Shown one piece after another: positions 51,708-59,284 of a stretch of DNA of 64,000 bases (its first letter is position 1; each line of letters begins with the position of its first letter). Both the position numbers and the translations under genes were made by a program. Source of the DNA: an uncultured Candidatus Saccharibacteria bacterium (GTDB lineage Bacteria; Patescibacteriota; Saccharimonadia; Saccharimonadales; Saccharimonadaceae); the NCBI GenBank assembly GCA_938033695.1, contig CALHKE010000003.1, positions 1-64,000 of the forward strand, read 5' to 3'. The notes under the pieces are model-generated. The model had not been told where the DNA came from and searched no databases. It saw nothing but the letters and a program-made list of their open reading frames with translations.

Positions 51708-53203
51708 AAAAATCCACTGGCTCTAAATTAGTTTTCTTTAGTTTTCTTACAGTTTTTCTTGGTACGATTATTGGGTTAAAAATCATTAATCAAAAACATG
51801 AAATTCCTAAAATTTCCAAGCAAGATTGTTTGAAAAATATCGATTCCTCGATTAGCGGTAGTGATGAAATTTGCACAAAACTTTCTGAGTCTCTCACTAG
51901 CCTCGATTTTAAAATTTCTGAAAGTTCCTCTTTTGATCTCAGTAATTTTAATCAATCTAATACAATCCTTACGGAAATCTTACTTCCAGTAGTCGATTTC
52001 TATAGTCCACTTAGCGATATTTCACAGAGTGAATTGAAGGATGCGGAAATTATTAAAAAATATAATGTTGAACTAGTAGATTTTCGTAATATCACTATTA
52101 GTCAGAAGGTAATTAGCCTTGATCAAAAATATTTTCTTGATGATTTTACTTCTGGTGCCAAATTCATTACCTGGAATCTCACTGGCAACCCAGCTACCTT
52201 CCCAGCCGTTCAGGAAGCTTTAAAGAGTCTTAGTTTTTCTAATCCTCCAAGCAAATCTAATGTCGTGAGTTTTACTGAAACCGGCGTCACTGCACTCTCA
52301 CGCCGTCTTACTTATAAACTTGGCCAGGTGGGTGGTAATGCCGAATATTTTACCGAAAAAATTAAAGATTTTCTCAGTAGTAAAACTTATACCCATATTA
52401 GTAATGAAGTAAGTTTTGCGGATAATTGCCAGGGTGGTTATACTACTACTACTCTCTGCGCGGATTGGAAAATGATGGGCGCTATCACTAGTCTCGGCAC
52501 AGATATTGTCGAGTTAACCGGGAATCATAATAATGATTATGGTGCGGAAAATAATGTTAAATCGATCGCTGCTTATCGCGAGAAAAATCTTAAACTTGTC
52601 GGTGGCGGAGAAAATCTCGCTGCTGCTAAAATCCCACTCGATGTGAATGATCAGATTAAGTTATTTGCTTTTAATCATTCCACTAGTAGTGTAGCTAATG
52701 GTCAAATTGCCACTGAAAATTCCGCTGGCGCCAATCCTTATAGTGAAGAAGAATTTAAGGCCGAACTCGCCGCCGCGAAAGCCAAGAATAAATTCGTCAT
52801 TGTGAATGTTCAGTACTTTGAATGTTATGCTTATCCGAATAGTAAGGTAGCCTTCCCGGAGTGTGATAAGCCAATTCCTAATCAAAAAGAATTCTTCCGC
52901 CATTTTATTGATCTCGGTGCTGATATGGTAGTGGGTACTTCCGCCCATCAACCTCAAACTTATGAACTTTATAAGGATAAACCAATCTATTACGGACTGG
53001 GCAATCTCTTCTTTGATCAGATTAGTTGGCCGGATACCATGCGTAGTTTGATTTTAACCCATTATTTCTATCAAGGGAAATATCTGCAAACCCGTATCTC
53101 GCCTACCCTCTACGATGAAAATTTTCAGACCTATCTTATCGACGAAACCGTTTCACGCGAATATTTAAGACGTCTAGTCTACGCCTCGCCAAAAGGCTAC
53201 TAA
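51704..53203 (+). CDS. CapA/PgsA-like metallophosphatase-fold protein
   Basis: 499 residues, with an N-terminal signal anchor (about 8-28). The C-terminal 330 residues follow the bacterial capsule-synthesis (CapA) pattern: FTETGVTALSRR, ISNEVSFADNCQ, DIVELTGNHNNDYG with the GNH metal ligand motif, FVIVNVQYFECY, ADMVVGTSAHQPQ and YYGLGNLFFDQ. CapA proteins act in poly-gamma-glutamate export or other envelope steps. The N-terminal 180 residues are not typical of the family. It is coupled to the CXXC protein upstream. Confidence 0.85.
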   Translation: MKKSTGSKLVFFSFLTVFLGTIIGLKIINQKHEIPKISKQDCLKNIDSSISGSDEICTKLSESLTSLDFKISESSSFDLSNFNQSNTILTEILLPVVDFYSPLSDISQSELKDAEIIKKYNVELVDFRNITISQKVISLDQKYFLDDFTSGAKFITWNLTGNPATFPAVQEALKSLSFSNPPSKSNVVSFTETGVTALSRRLTYKLGQVGGNAEYFTEKIKDFLSSKTYTHISNEVSFADNCQGGYTTTTLCADWKMMGAITSLGTDIVELTGNHNNDYGAENNVKSIAAYREKNLKLVGGGENLAAAKIPLDVNDQIKLFAFNHSTSSVANGQIATENSAGANPYSEEEFKAELAAAKAKNKFVIVNVQYFECYAYPNSKVAFPECDKPIPNQKEFFRHFIDLGADMVVGTSAHQPQTYELYKDKPIYYGLGNLFFDQISWPDTMRSLILTHYFYQGKYLQTRISPTLYDENFQTYLIDETVSREYLRRLVYASPKGY

Positions 53204-53223
53204 TAGGGTAAAATAAAACTATT

Positions 53224-54327
53224 ATGGAGGAAAAGGTTAAAAATAACGAACGTAATTATTCATTGGATTTATTACGGATTTTTTCTATTATTTTAATTAT
53301 AGTTTTTCACGTATGCTATAAGTCTTTGGATTTTAGTAAATTGACAGGTCTTAATCAGATTATTGTTGGATTTTTCTGGCATTTTGGTGAAATTGGCGTT
53401 AATCTTTTTATGTTGATTACTGGCTACTTCCTTTATAAAAGTGAAAAGAATCAAAAATCAAAGATTATTCGTCTTATTTATGATATCTGGATTTATTACA
53501 TATTTAATATTATTATTCTAATTTTCGTTAAAGGCGGTTACACTATAACTTATAACGCACTTTTTCCAGTTAGTCTTGGTAATTTTTGGTATATCACTTC
53601 ATATATTGTAATTTTATTGCTTGCTCCATATCTAAATAAGCTTATAAAAAATCTTAATTATTCTGAACATAAGAAACTGCTAATAATGTTTTTCATTGTT
53701 TTTTCTTTAATTCCAACTATTAGTGGACTTTCTATTGGTACTACTGAAAATGGTGTAGTTTATAGCCGTTTTGCTTGGTTAATTTATATCTATTTTTTGG
53801 GTGCATTTATTTCGAAATATCAAGACAAGGACAAGATTTTAATTAAAAATCGTAAATATTTTATTAAACTCCTCATATTATTAATTGTTCTTTTATTTGG
53901 TTTTATGTTAGCAGCTAAATATTTATTAGTACATAAAATGCCAGATCTTAAAATTAATTATATGTGGCCACCAAATTCTGTAATTGTATTTTTGATTAGT
54001 CTTGTGATATTTATTATTTTTACAAAAATTAGTATTGTTAAACAAGGATTATTAACAAAAATTATAAAAAATACTTCACCACACGTGCTTGGCGTATATC
54101 TATTCCACGATTCACCATATAATTACGTGATTTTTTCAGAAGGTATTATCTGGCTTAATAATTTACATGCAGCCAAAAGATTAGTTCCAACCATTATTTT
54201 AATTTCTTTGGCATTCTTTATAGCTGGATTAGTTATTTCAATCATAAAGAAATATACCTTCGATAAAATCTATCAAAAAATCATTTTAAAAGTAGATAAA
54301 AAATTTAATTTGCAGCTGTCTAAATAA
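53224..54327 (+). CDS. Acyltransferase 3 family membrane protein
   Basis: 367 residues with about ten helices. The N-terminal motif NYSLDLLRIFSIILIIVFHV contains the conserved Arg and His of family 3 acyltransferases, and PHVLGVYLFHDSPYN near residue 285 is the other family landmark. Such enzymes O-acetylate surface polysaccharides or peptidoglycan. A TAAAAT box lies nine bases before the ATG. The nearby glycan genes are consistent with glycan decoration. Confidence 0.88.
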   Translation: MEEKVKNNERNYSLDLLRIFSIILIIVFHVCYKSLDFSKLTGLNQIIVGFFWHFGEIGVNLFMLITGYFLYKSEKNQKSKIIRLIYDIWIYYIFNIIILIFVKGGYTITYNALFPVSLGNFWYITSYIVILLLAPYLNKLIKNLNYSEHKKLLIMFFIVFSLIPTISGLSIGTTENGVVYSRFAWLIYIYFLGAFISKYQDKDKILIKNRKYFIKLLILLIVLLFGFMLAAKYLLVHKMPDLKINYMWPPNSVIVFLISLVIFIIFTKISIVKQGLLTKIIKNTSPHVLGVYLFHDSPYNYVIFSEGIIWLNNLHAAKRLVPTIILISLAFFIAGLVISIIKKYTFDKIYQKIILKVDKKFNLQLSK

Positions 54328-54411
54328 AAAATCAATATATTGACATCACCGAGCCTTTTGTGGTTAGATAATTTTTATGTTAAAATATAACCATAAAAGG
54401 TAATATTTGCT

Positions 54412-55002
54412 ATGAAACGAGTTTCTCAGAAAAAATCACACAAAAATAAGATTATTGTTTGGTTACTCTTCTTTTTAGTATTGGTTATTTTAGCAGGTGT
54501 AATTATTTATCAAATCTCAAAAGATAATAATCAGAGATTAAAAGACTCAGTTTTGCCTGAAAAAACTGAAAAAATCGAATCTAAGATTGAAAATGCAGGC
54601 ATAACTAATTCCGAAACTATTAAAACTGAAGATGGTACTCCTGAAGATGCAGCGGCTGGGCGTACTCCCAAAACCCCCGAAAAATATGAGGGTCAAGATG
54701 TAAATAAGTTAGAAAAACTCACTGGTGCCATTACATACTCTGCTAAGACTACTGATAAATATCGCATTCGTGTAAATATCGATCAATTCCTTAAACTACC
54801 AGGCACCTGTATGCTTAGTGTGATCTCTGCCGGTAAAGTGATGTATACCGATTACGTAAATATTGTTTCTAATCCATCTTCTGGTAGTTGTGAAGGATTT
54901 GATATTCCACTTACAAAACTATCTCCTGGTGAATATGATATTAAAATTGAAATTAACGCCAATCAAAAAACAGGCATTATTGAAGGGAAGGTTACTATTT
55001 AA
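54412..55002 (+). CDS. Single-pass membrane protein, unknown
   Basis: 196 residues. A basic start and one helix (about 14-35, IIVWLLFFLVLVILAGVII) anchor an extracellular part. A Glu/Thr/Lys-rich linker leads to a beta-rich domain of about 90 residues (TGAITYSAKTTDKYRIRVNI) with two cysteines, perhaps immunoglobulin-like. The ATG follows AAAGG. An extended -10 (TGTTAAAAT, ending 54386) lies upstream. Its stop overlaps the start of the ricin-domain hydrolase by one base (TAATG), so the two proteins probably work together. Confidence 0.75.
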   Translation: MKRVSQKKSHKNKIIVWLLFFLVLVILAGVIIYQISKDNNQRLKDSVLPEKTEKIESKIENAGITNSETIKTEDGTPEDAAAGRTPKTPEKYEGQDVNKLEKLTGAITYSAKTTDKYRIRVNIDQFLKLPGTCMLSVISAGKVMYTDYVNIVSNPSSGSCEGFDIPLTKLSPGEYDIKIEINANQKTGIIEGKVTI

Positions 55003-56846
55003 TGATTAATCAAACTGTACGAATTATCCCAGAGAAAAATTCCAAAACCCCAAAAAGACGAATTGTATTTAAGAAAAATACACCGCTATTATTCTTTGCC
55101 TTTTTTATGGTTTTTGCATTAAGTTTTTTGATTCTCAAGAATTTGAAAAAATCTATTGCCCTTAGCGTCTCTGATTTTCGCGCTGGAAATATTATTTCTG
55201 ACTATATTATGTCAAATACTTCTACTATGAACGAAAGTCAAATTCAGGAATTCTTAACTAAGAAAAATCCTTGTGGCGATACGAATATTTGGCGGGCTAA
55301 TTATTATTCTGGTTATAAATATCATATTGAAAACGGAAAATTTGTTTGTTTATCTCAGGAGACCTTTGAATATAATGGCGTTAAGCAAACCGCCGCTCAG
55401 GTGATTTATGAAGCCGCGCGTGATTATCGTATTAATCCGCAGGTTCTTTTGGTTTTAATTGAAAAAGAGCAGAGTCTAGTTTCTGATACTTGGCCGAATA
55501 GTATTCAATATCGTAGTGCCACTGGTTTTGGTTGTCCAGATACTGCAGAATGTGATTCGAAATATTACGGCTTTAGAAATCAAGTTAGGCACGCCGCTAA
55601 ATTATTCCGCGATGTCTTAGATGGTGGCTACACGAATTATCCAGTTGGTCAAAATTTCATCTATTATAATCCAAACTTCGCTTGTGGTGGATCTCAAGTT
55701 TATATTGAAAACCTCGCTACTTCTGCATTATATCGTTATACCCCGTATCAGCCAAACGCCGCCGCAGTAGCAAATTACCCTGGTACTTCTTATTGTGGTG
55801 CTTACGGTAATCGTAATTTTTATGCTCTCTTTATTCGTTGGTTTGGTGATCCAACTAGCAATGTTATTAAAAAAATTGAATTATCACCGATTGCTAAACC
55901 AGGTAATAACTCTAGCCGTGATGGTTCAATTGAAAATGGTGATTATGAAATTAAAACTTCTATTGATCAATCTAAATATCTTGATGTAAGAGGTGCTGAT
56001 AAGAATGAAAACGCTTTAGTTCAGTTATATCGTAAATGGCGTGAAAATAATCCAGCGCAAAAATGGGATATTGAAAGTATTGGAGATGAAATTTATCAGA
56101 TTAAAAGTAAGCTTTCCGGTCTAAACTTATCTTATGACATTAACGATATTAGTGATTCACCGCAATTAAAACTTAAACCTGAAAATCTAGAAGATTGTGC
56201 GCAGCGTTGGAATATTCAACGAAACGGGAATGGTGAATTTAATATTATTACTTCCTGCGATGTAAATCATGCGGTTGACGTTAAAGGTGCAAATAATACT
56301 GACGAAACACCAGTGCAGATTTATAAAAAATCTAATAACAATAAGGCGCAAACTTGGTCATTGGAAAAAGTAGACACTAAAGAAACCCCTCAACTCATCC
56401 AAAATGGTATCTATAACCTCAATACCGCATTAAGTAACGCTCAATATCTGGATGTCGCAAGAGCTAACGTCGCAGATTATGCTAAAGTACAACTCTTCCA
56501 TAAATGGCGTGAAAATAACCCCGCTCAGCAATGGGAGTTTAAGCACTTAGGTAACAACGAATATCAAATCGTCAGTAAGCTCTCTAATAAAGCTATCAGT
56601 GTCAATGAATCAAGAGTACTAAACGGAGAGCAATTATTCCTTCTTCCATCTAATCTAAATTCCTGCTCTCAAAAATGGAAAGCTGTCCAGCATGAAAATG
56701 GTTTCATCTTCAAGAGTGTTTGTAATCCAATTCTCGTGATGGACGTGAATGCAGCACTCGCTGTAGACAATAATAAAGTCCAACTCTGGTCCAGGTGGGG
56801 AGATACTAATAAGGCTCAGGTTTGGACTGTAAATAAAATAGATTAA
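55002..56846 (+). CDS. Secreted hydrolase-like protein with two ricin-type lectin domains
   Basis: 614 residues. A signal anchor (about 27-46) is followed by a domain of about 230 residues with NPQVLLVLIEKEQSLVSDTW, ATGFGCPDTAECDSKYYGF and YFGN-like aromatic segments. In actinobacterial wall proteins this pattern belongs to a lysozyme-like fold, with the Glu of LIEKEQ as likely catalytic residue. Two ricin-B-type trefoil regions follow (about 325-460 and 470-614), with repeated YLDVRGA/YLDVARA and NNPAQKW/NNPAQQW motifs, so it probably binds glycans. It forms an operon with the small membrane protein upstream. Confidence 0.82.
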   Translation: MINQTVRIIPEKNSKTPKRRIVFKKNTPLLFFAFFMVFALSFLILKNLKKSIALSVSDFRAGNIISDYIMSNTSTMNESQIQEFLTKKNPCGDTNIWRANYYSGYKYHIENGKFVCLSQETFEYNGVKQTAAQVIYEAARDYRINPQVLLVLIEKEQSLVSDTWPNSIQYRSATGFGCPDTAECDSKYYGFRNQVRHAAKLFRDVLDGGYTNYPVGQNFIYYNPNFACGGSQVYIENLATSALYRYTPYQPNAAAVANYPGTSYCGAYGNRNFYALFIRWFGDPTSNVIKKIELSPIAKPGNNSSRDGSIENGDYEIKTSIDQSKYLDVRGADKNENALVQLYRKWRENNPAQKWDIESIGDEIYQIKSKLSGLNLSYDINDISDSPQLKLKPENLEDCAQRWNIQRNGNGEFNIITSCDVNHAVDVKGANNTDETPVQIYKKSNNNKAQTWSLEKVDTKETPQLIQNGIYNLNTALSNAQYLDVARANVADYAKVQLFHKWRENNPAQQWEFKHLGNNEYQIVSKLSNKAISVNESRVLNGEQLFLLPSNLNSCSQKWKAVQHENGFIFKSVCNPILVMDVNAALAVDNNKVQLWSRWGDTNKAQVWTVNKID

Positions 56847-56872
56847 TACCATCCATACTCTTTATGTTAGCG

Positions 56873-56881
56873 TGATATAAT
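56873..56881 (+). promoter_or_regulatory. Extended -10 promoter of the prs operon
   Basis: TGATATAAT ends six bases before the prs ATG and there is no Shine-Dalgarno. Confidence 0.5.
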
Positions 56882-56887
56882 TGAAGT

Positions 56888-57823
56888 ATGAAGAAGGTAA
56901 TACAGAATTGTCTAAAAAATTGTGTGCTCATCTCCGGCACAGACGAAAACTTATCCCAGAAAATTGCAGACCACCTCGGCCTTAAACTTGCAAAACGTAC
57001 TTCCGATACCTTTAGTGATGGGGAGGTCCATGTACAAATTCTTGATGATATTAGAGGTAAAGACGTCTTTATTATCCAGTCCACTAATCCACCACTTGAT
57101 CAACATCTATTTCCAGTACTCTTATTAGCTGATGCTGCTAGACGTGGTTTTGCTAAGAGTATTAATTTGGTTATTCCATATTTTGGCTATGCTCGTCAGG
57201 ACCGTATGGCGGAGCCAAATACTCCTATCAGTTCAAAGGTAATTGCGGATATTTTATACTCCGTCTCGATTAATCATATTATTACTATTGATTTACATTC
57301 GGCTCAAACTCAAGGTTTCTTCGATATGACTATTGAAAATATCACCCTTGAAAAACAATTTGCAGATTATATTAATAGTCATTTTAAGGCTAGCACTTTC
57401 GCTATTGCCTCACCAGATGCAGGTGGTGTAAAACGTGCACGAAAGATTGCGGATTTAGTTCATTGCAATGATGTCATTATTATTGATAAGAATCGTTACG
57501 TGAAAAACAAAAGCAAGGTTATGAATATTATTGGCGATCCAAAAGATAAAAATATTATCATCGTAGATGATATGATTGATACGGCTGGTACTATTTGTCA
57601 TGCTGCTACCGCCTTAAAAGAGCATGGCGCTAAACATGTCAGCGTGATGGCTACTCACCCAGTTTTTAGTGGTAATGCATATGAAAATTTAGCTAATGAT
57701 GATATAAATCGCGTTGTAGTGACCAATACGCTTGGGGTTAAAACAGATTTTAAGAAAGCAGACGTTATTGATGTATCTGAAATTCTTGCAGAAAATATTT
57801 ATCAAATATTTAGTACTAAATAG
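56888..57823 (+). CDS. prs: Ribose-phosphate pyrophosphokinase
   Basis: It makes PRPP from ribose-5-phosphate and ATP. It has 311 residues. Landmarks are KRTSDTFSDGEVHVQI, DVFIIQSTNPPLDQHL, VIPYFGYARQDRM and the PRPP-binding loop IIVDDMIDTAGTICHAA near residue 218. The N-terminus is slightly unusual (KKVIQNCLKNCVLISGTDEN). It is the first gene of a tight operon with the UbiA-like and HAD genes (gaps of 8 and 1 bases). This suggests its PRPP is used directly by the UbiA-like enzyme. Confidence 0.95.
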   Translation: MKKVIQNCLKNCVLISGTDENLSQKIADHLGLKLAKRTSDTFSDGEVHVQILDDIRGKDVFIIQSTNPPLDQHLFPVLLLADAARRGFAKSINLVIPYFGYARQDRMAEPNTPISSKVIADILYSVSINHIITIDLHSAQTQGFFDMTIENITLEKQFADYINSHFKASTFAIASPDAGGVKRARKIADLVHCNDVIIIDKNRYVKNKSKVMNIIGDPKDKNIIIVDDMIDTAGTICHAATALKEHGAKHVSVMATHPVFSGNAYENLANDDINRVVVTNTLGVKTDFKKADVIDVSEILAENIYQIFSTK

Positions 57824-57831
57824 GGAATTGT

Positions 57832-58686
57832 ATGGAAAAAATTAAAAATATTATTAAACTTCTTCGCCCTAAACATTCAGTTAAAAATCTCTTAATCTTT
57901 CTCCCATTGATTTTTGGCCTAAAAGATCTTACGTTAAAAGATTTTCGAACCAGCATTCTCGGGTTTATCGTTTTTTGTCTAGTTGCTTCATCTATTTATA
58001 TTATTAATGACTATAAGGACATTGAAAAAGATCGTCTACATCCGGTGAAGAAAAAACGCCCACTTGCTAGTGGTGCGGTTACGAAAAAAGAAGCCTGGAT
58101 TACGCTGTCTATATTGCTGCTTATAGCAATTATCATCTCCTTTACTTTTCCTTTAGCATCAATCGGTCTAATTGCTGGATATTTTGTCTTGAATCTTGGT
58201 TATTCTTTGGGACTTAAAAATATTCCAATTCTCGACGTCGTAATCCTTACTTCAGGTTTTATGATTCGATTATTTTTAGGAAGTAGTTTATCTGGTATTG
58301 CTGTTTCGCCATTACTTTACCTTGTAGTAATGTCTGGTGCATTTTATCTTGGTATTTCAAAACGTTACAATGAAATCATTAAAACCGGTAATCAGACACG
58401 CTCTGTATTAAAGAAATATAATGTGGAATATTTAAAATCCATCATGAATATGTTCTTGGTATTAATCATTGTTTTTTACACTGAATGGTGTAGCAATGCC
58501 TATCCTGAGCATCGCGATCTATTCTTAGCTAGTGTGCCAATGTTAATTGTTCTTATTATTTCTTATATCTATGTCGCTGAAAAAGATAAATACGGCGATC
58601 CAGCTGATGTAATTATGAAAAATAAACCTTTGATGCTTATTGGTTTCTTATTTATTATGTATTTAATGGTGATTATTCGGTTGTAA
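57832..58686 (+). CDS. UbiA-family prenyltransferase, probable polyprenyl-phosphate phosphoribosyltransferase
   Basis: 284 residues with about eight helices. The first Asp-rich motif is IINDYKDIEKDRLHPVKKKR followed by PLASGAV, the pattern NDxxDxxxDxxHPxKxxRP of Rv3806c-type enzymes (DPPR synthases). The second region reads FYLGISKRYNEI. In mycobacteria this enzyme joins PRPP to decaprenyl phosphate as the first step to decaprenylphosphoryl-arabinose. The gene just upstream makes PRPP, and a HAD phosphatase follows that could remove the 5-phosphate, which supports this substrate over quinone precursors. Confidence 0.85.
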   Translation: MEKIKNIIKLLRPKHSVKNLLIFLPLIFGLKDLTLKDFRTSILGFIVFCLVASSIYIINDYKDIEKDRLHPVKKKRPLASGAVTKKEAWITLSILLLIAIIISFTFPLASIGLIAGYFVLNLGYSLGLKNIPILDVVILTSGFMIRLFLGSSLSGIAVSPLLYLVVMSGAFYLGISKRYNEIIKTGNQTRSVLKKYNVEYLKSIMNMFLVLIIVFYTEWCSNAYPEHRDLFLASVPMLIVLIISYIYVAEKDKYGDPADVIMKNKPLMLIGFLFIMYLMVIIRL

Positions 58687-58687
58687 T

Positions 58688-59236
58688 ATGAATGTATATG
58701 ATTTTGATAAAACAATTTATGATGGCGATGCGTCCTTAGATTTTTGGAAATTTTCCGTCAAAAGAAAGCCGTCATTAGTGCTTTACTTGCCATACCAAGT
58801 TTTTTCCGCGGTATTATTCAAAGCTAAGATTATTAGCCGAAAAAAGTTCAAGGAAAACTTCTTTAGTTTTCTCATCTCGGTTAAAGATTTACATATCTCT
58901 GAATTCTGGGATCAACACCAAGTTAAAATTAAAGATTGGTATTTAAAACAAAAACAATCTGATGATTTAATTATCTCAGCTTCGCCAGAATTTATCCTAA
59001 AAGAGATGACAGATCGTCTAGATATTAAACTAATGGGTACCAGAATGAATCCTCAAACTGGTAAAATTGATGGTGAAAATTGTCGAGCTGAAGAAAAAGT
59101 TAAACGCTTTTATCAATCTTATCCTGATGTAGAAATTAACAAATTTTATTCTGACAGTAAAAGTGATATTCCTCTAAAACAAATATCCAAACAGGCTTAT
59201 CTTGTAAAAGGTAACGAACTTCAAGAATGGAAGTAA
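58688..59236 (+). CDS. HAD-superfamily (subfamily IB) phosphatase
   Basis: 182 residues of the SerB-like HAD-IB type. Motif I is YDFDKTIYDGDAS (DxDxT nucleophile), motif II ISASPEFI, and motif III/IV FYSDSKSDIPL. The helical cap contains a hydrophobic stretch (LVLYLPYQVFSAVLFKA), which fits a lipid-linked substrate. It begins one base after the UbiA-like stop. A role as the phosphatase acting on polyprenyl phosphoribose-5-phosphate is inferred from context. Confidence 0.88.
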   Translation: MNVYDFDKTIYDGDASLDFWKFSVKRKPSLVLYLPYQVFSAVLFKAKIISRKKFKENFFSFLISVKDLHISEFWDQHQVKIKDWYLKQKQSDDLIISASPEFILKEMTDRLDIKLMGTRMNPQTGKIDGENCRAEEKVKRFYQSYPDVEINKFYSDSKSDIPLKQISKQAYLVKGNELQEWK

Positions 59237-59239
59237 ATA

Positions 59240-59269
59240 AAAATACCACCTATTTAAGGTGGTATTTTT
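59240..59269. terminator. Terminator of the prs operon
   Basis: AAAATACCACCT pairs with AGGTGGTATTTT. A/T runs on both sides also suit the convergent gene that ends at 59285. Confidence 0.88.
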
Positions 59270-59284
59270 AATATTATTTACCTA

